Source: a virus
Strand: one strand, 5' to 3'
Virus record (IMG/VR): IMGVR_UViG_3300009059_000023
Location: 1-45,906 of that record
Length of the DNA: 45,906 bases
Each line of letters opens with the position of its first letter. The stretch's first letter is position 1. Under the pieces are notes generated by a model that saw only the letters and a program-made list of their open reading frames with translations, made no database searches and was not told where the DNA came from. Both the position numbers and the translations under genes were made by a program. Shown here in pieces: positions 37,310-45,906 of the stretch.

Positions 37310-39181
37310 TTAACCATACATTTTTTTGTACACAGCAGCTTGTTTTTTAAAATCTTCTTGTGCTTTGTTTAATAGTTTTTCGTATGCTTTACCTGTAAGT
37401 ATTGATTTATCAAGATTTAAAACACGTTGAAGTTCTTTACTAGCTTTTAATAATCCCATATAATCTAGACGCTGTTTTCTTCCTAGATTATCTTTTCTTC
37501 GTTCTGCCCTATCCTTTGAAGCTGCTGGAGGAATAGGAAGATTAGACATAACCTCATCAACAGAAGAATTAAGAACTACTTCTTTTGTTTCAGTAGAAAC
37601 AGCACTATTAACAGGAGCCGGCTTTGAATTAAATAAATTATCGTATTCTCGAACTAAGTTTTCTTCAGTTCCCTCTACGCCTTTATCAACAACAGACTTA
37701 ATAGTTGTGTGTATATTTTTAAAAAGTGGGCCAACTTTCCCTTCAAAATAATTATTATCTTTAAGTTTATTGTCAATAGCTGCGCGGCCCGGAACTGTTT
37801 CAGTACGATAAGCTTGGTAAAGATTCATTAAATTTTCACTGCCGCCTAGCTGACCTATGCCGTCACTATTGTTTATTTTTTCACTGTTAATTGCACTTTC
37901 AATAGCAAACATAGTATGATAAGGATTTCCAAGTCCTGCATCAGCTAATACTCGATGCTGAGTTTTTCCAGTATACGCTTCAACTATCATCTCTCCAGCA
38001 ATCACAGAAGCCTCTGCGCTTGTTGCCCAGCCTTCCTTTTTTGCACGATAAATAACTGCACCGGCTTTTGAACTAGCTGTTTCATTTAGAGACAACATCA
38101 TTTCTTGGCCTGTTTTAGTTGTGCTACGATGTCCGGCAGCCGTAACAATCTCTTCAAAAGCTTCAGTAAGTTGTTCACTTCTGTCGCCTCCAATGCCCAT
38201 TAAAGCTTCTTTACCTGCATCTAAATATGTTTTATTTGTAGACGAAGCAATTTGAGAAGAAAGTAAATTAAACTGATTTCTTTTTGTTGACGCTTGTGAA
38301 GTATCAAAATTAAAGTTTCCATTTGCATCTGCTGAAACCATTGAAAGACTTTTAACTCTTCCCGACTCGTCATACGTAGTTATCGGTATAACAGGAACTT
38401 CCCCGCCAAAGTCATTTTTTTGCATTACTGGAGTTCCAAACGTAGGAGCTTTCGTCCCTAAATCTACGCCTTTCAATAAATCTTGCTCAGCAATAAATAC
38501 AGAAAGCGCTGAGTCCCCTGTTCCTTCATAAGCCGACTTGTATTGAGTCAGTTTATCTGAAGTTTCTAAAAGCCTTGAGGTAGAGTTGTGTACATCTGCG
38601 TTAAGAATTCCTGTACCTTTACCGACCCAATTAGCTATGCCGCCAATTATACCAGTGCCTTTAGCTCTTTTAATAGCATTAATATAAGCGTCTTTTTCAC
38701 CACCACCGGCAGATAAAAAGTCTTGAGTTAGCTTTAAACCTTCTTGATGCTCTTTATATAACTCCTGACCCCATTGCTTAGATAGTTGATTTTTAAATAA
38801 ATTATATTCATTTTGATTATACGTTCCGTCAGCATAAGTAGCTTTTAAATAACTTTCAACCTGTGGGACTGCTTGAGTTTCCCAATAAGCCGTTTCGCCA
38901 CCAGCAAAAGACTTAGCAGTTTTATCAGCAGTGGTATACCTAGTGCTTTCATTAAGAGCACTTGTAGTTCTTAATTTGTTAGCTAAATTTTCTTCGTTAT
39001 TTAAAAAATTGTTTTCACGCTGAGTAAAAATATTTTGGGCAACATCTAAACCAATACTTACTGCCGCACTTTTCCAAGCATCTTTTTTAGCTTGTTTACG
39101 CGCTTGTTTTGCTAGTTTATCGTTTCTATCACGAATATCTGCTAAAAGACTTTCACCGTATGCAATTGAATCTTGTGCCAT
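37310..39181 (-). CDS. Internal virion protein
   Basis: The 623-residue protein begins MAQDSIAYGESLLADIRDRN with a basic helix (LAKQARKQAKKDAWKSAA) and a short hydrophobic stretch. The rest is a mix of helices and loops with no cysteine-rich or catalytic motif. Its size and location, between the giant ejection protein and a small acidic protein, match the second or third internal (core) proteins of podoviruses. Function inferred from context only. Confidence 0.6.
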   Translation of the reverse strand: MAQDSIAYGESLLADIRDRNDKLAKQARKQAKKDAWKSAAVSIGLDVAQNIFTQRENNFLNNEENLANKLRTTSALNESTRYTTADKTAKSFAGGETAYWETQAVPQVESYLKATYADGTYNQNEYNLFKNQLSKQWGQELYKEHQEGLKLTQDFLSAGGGEKDAYINAIKRAKGTGIIGGIANWVGKGTGILNADVHNSTSRLLETSDKLTQYKSAYEGTGDSALSVFIAEQDLLKGVDLGTKAPTFGTPVMQKNDFGGEVPVIPITTYDESGRVKSLSMVSADANGNFNFDTSQASTKRNQFNLLSSQIASSTNKTYLDAGKEALMGIGGDRSEQLTEAFEEIVTAAGHRSTTKTGQEMMLSLNETASSKAGAVIYRAKKEGWATSAEASVIAGEMIVEAYTGKTQHRVLADAGLGNPYHTMFAIESAINSEKINNSDGIGQLGGSENLMNLYQAYRTETVPGRAAIDNKLKDNNYFEGKVGPLFKNIHTTIKSVVDKGVEGTEENLVREYDNLFNSKPAPVNSAVSTETKEVVLNSSVDEVMSNLPIPPAASKDRAERRKDNLGRKQRLDYMGLLKASKELQRVLNLDKSILTGKAYEKLLNKAQEDFKKQAAVYKKMYG

Positions 39182-39183
39182 GT

Positions 39184-39759
39184 CTACTGTCCTTCAGGTT
39201 GTGCCATAAGGCTAGGTTGTGCGGGTGCTTTTTCTTCTTCTGTTACTTCCTCTTCAACTGTAGGCTCAAGAAGACTAGGAAGGTTTTTCATTTCTGTAGC
39301 CATTTCCTTAGTAATAAATCCTTGAGGAATTTCTGAGTTTCTAAGCTGCTCTAGTTTCTTTTCTTCCATTTCAATGCCAAAGATATCGCCTTCTTCTTCG
39401 TCATTGTCAATCTTAATGTCTAAGTCTAAACGCTCAGCAAGTGCAATAAGCATATAAGCTAACGGTTCAGCAAGCATCAACATTAAATCAGGATTCCACT
39501 TGCCCTGCTGGAATTCATTAAAAAGAATTACTTGTGTAATGCTCATTACTGGAACGCCTTTAGAAATTCCAGTCATTAAAGCCACATACGTGCTATCTTC
39601 TGTTACAAAGTCCCACAGATACATGGTAGCTTCATGGACGTTTGTAAACTGAGGCGGCCTTTCATATGGCGCAGGGTTGTCTGGGTCGCTAGTTAAAGAC
39701 TGGCCCGGAATAGGTCTATTTACTTTTGCGACCTCTGACATATATACATTCTCATCCAT
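39184..39759 (-). CDS. Acidic structural-region protein, unknown function
   Basis: 191 residues. The N-terminus, VNRPIPGQSLTSDPDNPAPY, is Pro-rich. The middle is a hydrophobic helix (WNPDLMLMLAEPLAYMLIAL) and the C-terminus is acidic (DNDEEEGDIFGIEMEEKKLE). It overlaps its upstream neighbour by one base group. It could be a chaperone or minor virion part; no family recognised. Confidence 0.6.
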   Translation of the reverse strand: MDENVYMSEVAKVNRPIPGQSLTSDPDNPAPYERPPQFTNVHEATMYLWDFVTEDSTYVALMTGISKGVPVMSITQVILFNEFQQGKWNPDLMLMLAEPLAYMLIALAERLDLDIKIDNDEEEGDIFGIEMEEKKLEQLRNSEIPQGFITKEMATEMKNLPSLLEPTVEEEVTEEEKAPAQPSLMAQPEGQ

Positions 39760-40961
39760 TACGCTGTACCTCCAATGCTACGTGCCATTTGCTGTGTATA
39801 AAAGTAAGCGCCTGCGCCGAAAGGAGACTGTTGATAAAAATCAGTTCCGGCTAATTGCATTTGCATTGCTCGGTCATTAATCTCTGGAGAACCGTAAGTC
39901 CCCGCTGGAGCTGTAGAAAACTCAGGAACATAAGAGCCGTACTGATTTACTGTAGTTTCAGGCTTTGCTTCTAAACCTATGTTTTGATATAGTCGTTGTT
40001 TGGCTAGCTTTCCCATTTCATTTGGAATTAAATCTATCTGCCCTTTAGCCCAGTCAACAGTCTCTTCCATTGTAGCAGTTTTTAAATCCCTGCCATCAAG
40101 GAAGTCGGTATACTGTTCTTTTACATAGTCGCCAGCTTTAGCTAACAGGCTTTTCTGGGGCGCTGCTTTATCTAACCCGAAGCCTTTTATAGTGTTGCTC
40201 ATATCATAAGGCTTGTTTGTAATGGGGTTAATGGCTGAAGATGACTGAGAACCAAGTGAGCTTTGTTGCGGCATAGAACCAGATGCCGGTGAACTAAAGC
40301 TAGGGTTTTCTGCTAACGGCCCAAACTCTTGAGCAGCCGGAGCATCCGTAGGAAACTGATACCCTTCTCTCATAGGGCCTGTACCTGTCGTTGCTTTTGT
40401 AGAAACCGCAGCTTCCTGAGTGTTTAATGCAGTTTGTTGACTAGCGGTAGGCATTTTTCCTCCGATAGCATCTGAGAAATTAGACCTTACAAGTTCATAA
40501 TTATCTAATACAGCTTGTTCCGTAGCATTCCAAGCTGAGGTAAACGTCTTGTCCGTTATGCTAGGCATTAGTTTATTCATGCCGGGAATTTTATTTAACG
40601 CTGCGCCACCAAACTCTTTTACAAAAGTAGATACCCCTTCTGTAACAGTTCTAAACGCAGAGTGTCCCGCTTTTGCAAAGCTTGCACCGGCTTCAAGAAT
40701 CTTACCAGCGCCCTGTGCCAACTGTCCGCCTTTAGCTAAAGCACCTGTAACTTTAGTAAACATTTCTCCGGCGACTTGCCCTATCCCTGAAAACAAGTTA
40801 CCCATCATGGCCCCCACCGGCGTAAACATAAGAGCTAACTGGCCTACAATGCCAATTTTGCCCATAAATTTGCCAATCTTTTTAAAAACAGACTTAATGC
40901 CCTTGCCAATGCTTTTAAACCCTTTCTTAACGCCTTTAAATACTTTTTTAAAAAATCCCAT
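39759..40961 (-). CDS. Internal virion protein with cationic amphipathic N-terminus
   Basis: In this 400-residue protein the first ~37 residues, MGFFKKVFKGVKKGFKSIGK continuing GIKSVFKKIGKFMGKIG, repeat a K-K/G-F spacing every 3-4 residues, like a membrane-active antimicrobial helix. They are followed by a hydrophobic Gly-rich stretch (LALMFTPVGAMMGNLFSGIG). The C-terminal half is loop-rich. An ejection-pore or internal core protein is likely. Small proteins with this kind of start are known in podovirus core proteins. The start follows AGGAAAGAATA. Confidence 0.68.
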   Translation of the reverse strand: MGFFKKVFKGVKKGFKSIGKGIKSVFKKIGKFMGKIGIVGQLALMFTPVGAMMGNLFSGIGQVAGEMFTKVTGALAKGGQLAQGAGKILEAGASFAKAGHSAFRTVTEGVSTFVKEFGGAALNKIPGMNKLMPSITDKTFTSAWNATEQAVLDNYELVRSNFSDAIGGKMPTASQQTALNTQEAAVSTKATTGTGPMREGYQFPTDAPAAQEFGPLAENPSFSSPASGSMPQQSSLGSQSSSAINPITNKPYDMSNTIKGFGLDKAAPQKSLLAKAGDYVKEQYTDFLDGRDLKTATMEETVDWAKGQIDLIPNEMGKLAKQRLYQNIGLEAKPETTVNQYGSYVPEFSTAPAGTYGSPEINDRAMQMQLAGTDFYQQSPFGAGAYFYTQQMARSIGGTA

Positions 40962-40973
40962 TATTCTTTCCTC

Positions 40974-43900
40974 TTAGCCTACTGAACCTAGTGCTTGTTC
41001 CAGTGTGTCAATAAATGTTGTAGTATCTTTTGAATTTTTAAACACGGACTCATTACCAATTGCTGTTGCAATCATTTGAGCTTTACGCTGTTGTTCGTTT
41101 TCATAGTTTTGACGTATGTAAGCTGCTTCGTCACGTAACTGTTGCCATAGCTGAGTCTGCTCCTGAGATGTCAAGTTGTAAGCGATTTGTGCATTTTGTT
41201 GGTTTGCGGTATTTTCAGCCGCAGTATTAGCCAAGTTTGCTTGTCTACGCCATTGAACATTAGACTGCTCAACAGCCTGTGCGTTTGAGGCATTCCACTG
41301 GGCACGTTGAAAATCTGATTGTTCATTAAACTTTTGAATATCTGCGCTTAGCTGTTCGTTAAATTGAGCCACTTGCATTTCATTTCCTGCTTCAATAGCA
41401 GCCATCCTATTAGCCTCAGTTGCATTGAACTGTTCCCGCGCCGCCATCGCAGAGGCGTTATACTGTTCTATTTGTACGCCTATGCTTGCCATAAACTGGT
41501 CAGCTTGTTGCTGGTTAGCTGCTGAAAACTGTCTAGAAGCGTTTTTTGCCGCTTGGTCGCTCAATAAAACTTGCTGCTGGTTCTGAGCTGTCAACACGTT
41601 TGCTTGTTGTTCGTTGCTAAGATTTGCCATGTCCATAGACAAAAAGCTTTTAGCATTTTCTACTCTTACGCGAGTAGCCGCATCAGCATTAGCCATGTCT
41701 ACCTGAGTCAACATTGTAGCATTCTGAATAGCCGACTGCTGGTCTGCATTAAACTTAGTGACTGTCATAGTCTGCATGAACTTACTGTTAGCCACAGCCA
41801 TTTGTTGTTCGTTAGACATTTGACTCATGTCAAAGTTAGCGTTAATCTGAGCATTAAACATCGCTGCGCTTTGCTCGTTGCTAAGGTTTGCAAGGCCCAT
41901 TTGCTGTGCAAGCTGTGCGTTTATTTGACCGGCTGCCATTTTCTTTTCGTAGGCTTGAAGTTCTGCTACGTTTGCAGCACTCATGCTTTCTGAATCAGCT
42001 TGGTTTTTAAAAGTAAGATTAGCAAGCTGTACTTTTTCAGAGGCGCTTAACTGAGCCATCTCTGCACTTTTCCGCAGGTCTTCGTTCTTAGCCATCATGT
42101 TTGTATAGATAGTAAGCTCTTGAAGCTTCATCCGATTAGCTTCAGTAAAGTTTGCGCTGTCTGTTGCGGCTCTTTCAGACAAGTTAGCTAATTCCATTTG
42201 CTGTTCATTATTTAGATTAGCTAAATCCATCTGCTGTGCAAGAGAAGCATTAGTCTTTTTGAAATCTACAAGGACGTTAAGGTTTGTTAAACGCTCTTGA
42301 TTTTCAGCACTCATTGTTTCTCTGGACGCTGCGTTTTGTTCTGTAAGGTTAGAAAGCTCGACTTGTAGCTCTCCAGACAAATTTGCTTTTTCCATATCTT
42401 GCGATAGCTCAGCTTGACGCATAGTACGCGCAACCTTAGCATTATATTCAGCAAGCGTAGACTGTTGCTCAGCAGTTAAGTTTTGTGACGCAGCAGAATT
42501 AAGAGCTTGCAAGTTTGCCAAGTCCATCTGTGCGCCAGTATTTAAGTTAGCAATAGCTGTTTGTTGACGCTGTGAAGATTCTTGTTGTGCGCGTTGTTGA
42601 GCCATTTGAGCATTAGCAAGGCTGGTTTCTTGCTGCTGCTGAGCCGTAGTCATCACTGCTTGCTGGTCAAAAGTGCCCTGCTGTACTTTGATTTGCTGAG
42701 CCATGTCTGCTGTTTGAGATGCGGCAGTCTGCTCGTTAGCGAGATTCTGCATACGCACTTGCATAACATTCTGCGCAGTTGACATGTTAGCTTGTTGTTC
42801 GTTGCTAAGGTTCTGTTGCGCACGTGTCTGAAGGGCCTGTGCATTGCTCTGAGCAATTGGAAGCGCACTCTGTATGATAGCATTAAACAATGCATCACGG
42901 CCTACAGTGGACGCTGACAGTCCTCTACGAGCCATCTGAGATTCAATAGCTGCAACAGCCGGTCTAGCCCACGCTGGAGTTTCTCCGTCTTCCATTCCCG
43001 CTAACAGACTTTCTATCTGAGTAGAAACTAAAGCTTCAGTTGGCAGGGCCGCTACAGCCGCAACTGTTTTTGGGTCAGCACCCGAATCTATTTGAGCTTC
43101 TACGCTTGCAGGGTCTTGAGAAATAGCCGCTGTAATTTCTTTGGGCATATTAGCTACAACAGCCATCATATCCGCAGCCGCCGTAATTCTTTCTTTTCCT
43201 GTTACTGCTTGCATTGTTGCAGCAGCCGCAGTAGGAACACCGCCAATCTGTGCAGCATCTCCTTTAGGCGCTTCGCCCGTAATAGCTTGGCGACCTTGAA
43301 GGTCTACAGACGGAGTATCTTTAAGTTCATTAGCAATTCTAGTTTTAGCTTCGCCTACTTGTGCAACACGCTCTCTAGCCAATGCAAATTCTGGAATAGC
43401 TTCTAGGTCAACGCCTTCTGTAGATATAATGTCTAATAAGTCTTTTTGCTCTCTGCTTGACATTGTTTGAGCTATGCGTGTAGCAGCTTCAGGGTCTCTA
43501 GCTTCAATAATTTTAAAGCGCTCGTCAGTAGTTACGCCAGTAGCGTAGTCTTTTTCGTCTGGGCGCTCAGCGGCTGTACCTTTAGCTCGTTCTTCTTCGT
43601 AAAAGTCTCTTTCAGCCGTGTCTACTTTAGAAGCTTCACCTTCAACAGCTCCTTCAATAACAGCTCCGGGGCCTAGGCTTGCTTTAGCTGCCTTAGCTTT
43701 AGCGCCATAGCCTACTTGGTCTGCATCATATGTAGCGCCTAGTATAGGCTCTTGTGGGCCTTTAACCTCTGGAACAGTGCCTTGTGTAGCAGCTTCATCC
43801 ATAGTTGGCTTTGTAATATCATTAACAGTAACTGTTCCTGCATAGCCAACAGATTGAACTTCTCCCGGTGCTGTAGTTGCTCCATATCCAGAAACCTTTG

Positions 43901-44510
43901 CAGCTTTCATTTCGGGCACATCATACACAGGATTTGTCTGGTCAATTTTAACCGGAGCGCCCGTGCCTATTTGAGTAGCTCTGCCACCTCCAGCAGTACC
44001 TCCTGCACTTGAACTTCCGCCTGTGCCTCTTGCTCCACCGTAACCGCTAACTGATTGTTGGGCATTAGTCATAGCTACTTGCTGTGCTTTAGTTAACTCT
44101 GTAGTATCTGCTGGTGTTGCCATATTTGTTTCCTCTGCTGCTTTCTTTTTTTCAGCGTTTAATCTATCTATTTCGTCTTGCAAGGCTTTTTCTCTTGCTG
44201 CATCTTCTTGTATTTTTTTAAGTCTTAAAGCCTCTGCCTCTGCTTCAGCATCAGTTTGAAAGCTTATGTCTCTAATAGGAGCAGCGTATCCAGTACTGCC
44301 GCTACCCCCTGCTGTGCCTGTGCCAGCCCTATAGGATGGATTATAAGCTCCGCTTTGATTTTGATTAATATTAGAAACGGGACTTCCGCCACCGCCACCG
44401 CCACCGCCCCTTGACCCATAAGTAACAATTTCATTCATTAAGCCGCCGCCATAAGCCATAGCTCTAAGCTTATTAACTTTTATTTTTAAAGTTTTTGATG
44501 CCTTGCTCAT
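40974..44510 (-). CDS. 1178-residue virion protein with long hendecad repeat array
   Basis: A short Lys-rich start (MSKASKTLKIKVNKLRA) and a Gly run (GSRGGGGGGGGSP) lead into a Gly/Thr/Ala-rich ~500-residue part with many KVSGYGA-type phrases. Residues ~554-1114 are 51 consecutive 11-residue repeats with consensus L-A-N-L-S-N-E-Q-Q-x-x and conserved Asn at position 3. A 64-residue helical tail ends it. The array predicts a very long right-handed helical rod or sheet. Position among internal virion genes suggests an ejection protein. The reading frame is uninterrupted. Confidence 0.78.
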   Translation of the reverse strand: MSKASKTLKIKVNKLRAMAYGGGLMNEIVTYGSRGGGGGGGGSPVSNINQNQSGAYNPSYRAGTGTAGGSGSTGYAAPIRDISFQTDAEAEAEALRLKKIQEDAAREKALQDEIDRLNAEKKKAAEETNMATPADTTELTKAQQVAMTNAQQSVSGYGGARGTGGSSSAGGTAGGGRATQIGTGAPVKIDQTNPVYDVPEMKAAKVSGYGATTAPGEVQSVGYAGTVTVNDITKPTMDEAATQGTVPEVKGPQEPILGATYDADQVGYGAKAKAAKASLGPGAVIEGAVEGEASKVDTAERDFYEEERAKGTAAERPDEKDYATGVTTDERFKIIEARDPEAATRIAQTMSSREQKDLLDIISTEGVDLEAIPEFALARERVAQVGEAKTRIANELKDTPSVDLQGRQAITGEAPKGDAAQIGGVPTAAAATMQAVTGKERITAAADMMAVVANMPKEITAAISQDPASVEAQIDSGADPKTVAAVAALPTEALVSTQIESLLAGMEDGETPAWARPAVAAIESQMARRGLSASTVGRDALFNAIIQSALPIAQSNAQALQTRAQQNLSNEQQANMSTAQNVMQVRMQNLANEQTAASQTADMAQQIKVQQGTFDQQAVMTTAQQQQETSLANAQMAQQRAQQESSQRQQTAIANLNTGAQMDLANLQALNSAASQNLTAEQQSTLAEYNAKVARTMRQAELSQDMEKANLSGELQVELSNLTEQNAASRETMSAENQERLTNLNVLVDFKKTNASLAQQMDLANLNNEQQMELANLSERAATDSANFTEANRMKLQELTIYTNMMAKNEDLRKSAEMAQLSASEKVQLANLTFKNQADSESMSAANVAELQAYEKKMAAGQINAQLAQQMGLANLSNEQSAAMFNAQINANFDMSQMSNEQQMAVANSKFMQTMTVTKFNADQQSAIQNATMLTQVDMANADAATRVRVENAKSFLSMDMANLSNEQQANVLTAQNQQQVLLSDQAAKNASRQFSAANQQQADQFMASIGVQIEQYNASAMAAREQFNATEANRMAAIEAGNEMQVAQFNEQLSADIQKFNEQSDFQRAQWNASNAQAVEQSNVQWRRQANLANTAAENTANQQNAQIAYNLTSQEQTQLWQQLRDEAAYIRQNYENEQQRKAQMIATAIGNESVFKNSKDTTTFIDTLEQALGSVG
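41169..42851 (-). repeat. 51 x 33-bp coding repeats (11-residue period)
   Basis: The coding region for residues ~554-1114 of the 1178-aa protein can be cut into 51 blocks of 11 residues without a gap. Examples are LANLNNEQQME, LANLSERAATD, LANLSNEQSAA, MSQMSNEQQMA and MANLSNEQQAN. Nucleotide identity between blocks is low, so the repeat is old and kept at protein level. Confidence 0.85.
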
Positions 44511-44525
44511 TTACTTTCCTTTCTG

Positions 44526-45539
44526 CTAAGCAGCATATTTAGTTAAATAATAATAACTTTTTTTTATTGAAATATCTGAAGCATTTTTAGGAAGCTCAAT
44601 ATCTAAATTATTAAATTTATGAATATATTTATCTGTTAGTTTATAATCACCTTTGTTGTACACAACGGGATAATCTACTTTAAGTTCTGGAAGCTTTACA
44701 TTTTCATGTAGTTTATTTTCATCTTCCATATCTTGAAGCTTGTTTAAATACTCATCCATCCACTCATAATCAGAACCAAATTTAGATACACTCATTACAG
44801 TCCCAGCGGTTCTTTCGTCATACACATAAGTTGCTGGGGTTTCATCCGTAGTATAAAATTTTAAGTTGCCTAGTACTGCTTGGTTTTTTAATTCAAACAT
44901 ATGCAAAGTATCTTCACCTACAGCTATATCTTCGTCAAATTTAAACTGTGCTGCTTTCTTGCTTAACCACGTTACACGACAATGGACTTCATAGTCTTGT
45001 GAATACTTACGATGCTGAGCATAAAATTTATAGTGTAAGCTTTGAAAATACATAGCTTTTTCTGAGCTTAAACCATAATCTTCTTTGAACATTGTATAGT
45101 AATCAGAGTTTAACAACTCTCCGTAGTTTACTGTAAAAGGCTGTAAAGAATATAAAGTATTGTTTATATGCCTAAAAGATTTTTGATTTATTAGACATAC
45201 AGCATCAGGAGGACTATCTGATTTTTCTAAGTTCTTATACATCCAAACACCGTGAGGCGTTAAAAAATCATCTCCGTCTACCATGACACAGTAGTCGTTA
45301 TTAGATTCTAGGAAAATCTCCAACACAGAGTTTTTACCTTTTGCTGGAGTTCCGTTGCTTTCTGTAATGTAATATTCTATTTTTTGTTCTATGCAAAAAT
45401 TTTTAGCTTTTTCAATATACTCTTTATCTAAACTGTTTATAACTACAACTGCATCTTCTACTTGAATGTTACTATAAGCTACATTAAAATGTCTGACAAG
45501 TGCATTATAATCAGTAGATGTTAAAATATAAAACTGCAT
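44526..45539 (-). CDS. GT2-like glycosyltransferase
   Basis: The 337-residue protein has a GT-A Rossmann-type start (VEDAVVVINSLDKEYIEKA, then TESNGTPAKGKNSVLEIFL) and the metal-binding motif DGDD at 88-91 (CVMVDGDDFLTPHGV). The later VTWLSKKAAQFKFDEDIAVGED fits the acceptor-side motif (E-D near the catalytic base). The C-terminal third is unassigned. It sits between the repeat protein and a small membrane protein in a virion-structure operon. It could glycosylate a virion protein or modify host surface sugar. AAGGAAGATTAA precedes ATG 45539. Confidence 0.7.
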   Translation of the reverse strand: MQFYILTSTDYNALVRHFNVAYSNIQVEDAVVVINSLDKEYIEKAKNFCIEQKIEYYITESNGTPAKGKNSVLEIFLESNNDYCVMVDGDDFLTPHGVWMYKNLEKSDSPPDAVCLINQKSFRHINNTLYSLQPFTVNYGELLNSDYYTMFKEDYGLSSEKAMYFQSLHYKFYAQHRKYSQDYEVHCRVTWLSKKAAQFKFDEDIAVGEDTLHMFELKNQAVLGNLKFYTTDETPATYVYDERTAGTVMSVSKFGSDYEWMDEYLNKLQDMEDENKLHENVKLPELKVDYPVVYNKGDYKLTDKYIHKFNNLDIELPKNASDISIKKSYYYLTKYAA

Positions 45540-45713
45540 TTAATCTTCCTTGTTGACAAATCCTTGTATAGTATCTGATTCATATATCCTTATACCTAAC
45601 CATATAATAGTAAACAAAGAGGCCGTAGGAGGCAGCCAAGCTACTAAAGAAAGTATGCCAGTTGAGGCGGCCAACACATCTACTGTTTCTTTTACTGATT
45701 CTTCTACGGCCAT
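45540..45713 (-). CDS. 57-residue single-span membrane protein
   Basis: MAVEESVKETVDVLAASTGI then LSLVAWLPPTASLFTIIWLG, with RIYESDTIQGFVNKED at the end. Hydrophobic centre, acidic start, mixed tail. ATG 45713 follows AGGAGATAGTAAT. The stop is adjacent to the glycosyltransferase start. It resembles small holin-like or anchor proteins placed near tail genes. Role not assigned. Confidence 0.68.
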   Translation of the reverse strand: MAVEESVKETVDVLAASTGILSLVAWLPPTASLFTIIWLGIRIYESDTIQGFVNKED

Positions 45714-45728
45714 ATTACTATCTCCTAT

Positions 45729-45906
45729 TTACCAAGGTGTACCAGCTACTGAAGTAGGAGCAGCCATCTCAGCAAGCTGTGCATCAAGACCAGCTTCCAG
45801 AGCTTCTACGTCCATAGACTCTTGCACCCAGCCAATGACAGCTTCTTCAGTGAGAGCGTCAAAGGCTACAAAGCCTGCTTTCTCTACGTCAGGTGTAAAG
45901 CCACAA
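45729..45906 (-). CDS. C-terminal fragment of a small virion-region protein
   Basis: The open frame enters from the right edge and ends at 45729. Visible: FTPDVEKAGFVAFDALTEEA, IGWVQESMDVEALEAGL and the C-terminal AAPTSVAGTPW. The GW-V ... LDAQLAEMAAPT--GTPW ending is one I recall from ~100-residue proteins next to tail genes in marine phages. The start is outside. Joined to the left edge of the window it does not give a continuous gene, so the edges are probably not adjacent. Confidence 0.6.
   Translation of the reverse strand, partial: CGFTPDVEKAGFVAFDALTEEAVIGWVQESMDVEALEAGLDAQLAEMAAPTSVAGTPW

Noticed and set aside
45552-45580. TTGACA near 45554 as a plus-strand promoter
   Set aside because: No -10 element at 16-18 bases, and it lies within the minus-strand membrane protein gene.

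Overview
The window looks like most of the genome of a tailed dsDNA phage with a short (podovirus-like) tail, probably infecting a marine bacterium. The evidence is a T7-type replication kit (single-strand binding protein, Zn-TOPRIM primase-helicase, family A polymerase, endonuclease I-like resolvase, RecB-like exonuclease) beside a capsid, portal and tail-tube set with no tape measure or sheath. Large internal virion (ejection) proteins, a B12-dependent ribonucleotide reductase and fibre repeats of a kind common in marine phages fit the same picture. There is no integrase, no phage RNA polymerase and no tRNA. Sigma70-like promoters suggest that host RNA polymerase reads the genome. The DNA is AT-leaning throughout and I saw no clear foreign island. 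The host cannot be named from sequence alone.

Layout. A divergent promoter pair sits near 12.7-12.85 kb. Leftward (minus strand) from 12,724 run the packaging and head genes: small terminase, a small recombinase-domain-like protein, large terminase, portal, an ADP-ribosyltransferase-like protein, scaffold, major capsid protein, two tail-tube/nozzle proteins, and a tail fibre that leaves the left edge. The right half of the window (29.0-45.9 kb) is also minus strand: a C-terminal gene fragment at the right edge, a small membrane protein, a glycosyltransferase, four internal virion proteins (1178, 400, 623 and 2046 aa), then M15 endolysin, three-TM holin, and small basic or membrane proteins. 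If the molecule is circular or circularly permuted, both minus-strand blocks form one late operon through the window edges. Simply joining the two edges does not give a continuous gene, so some sequence is probably missing.

Rightward (plus strand) from 12,814 to 28,942 is the early/middle block. It opens with a ~780-nt untranslated leader packed with palindromes, leading to a histone-like Lys/Ala/Pro protein whose ribosome binding site lies inside a 27-bp hairpin arm. A strong terminator follows, then about ten tiny genes punctuated by long hairpins, two of which share a 16-nt core. Next come a DUF932 protein, two MazG-like pyrophosphohydrolases, the replication and recombination genes, a string of small proteins and the reductase. 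The plus and minus operons converge at ~29.0 kb on a 20/40-bp tandem array of TGTACA palindromes.

Most unusual: (1) the palindrome-packed leader; (2) two hairpins with an identical bistable core GTAAGTTCTTACGAAC and a compensated base pair in their arms; (3) the convergent tandem palindrome array; (4) a virion protein with 51 uninterrupted 11-residue repeats; (5) two ADP-ribosyltransferase-like domains in the structural modules; (6) a shared box in the divergent promoters.
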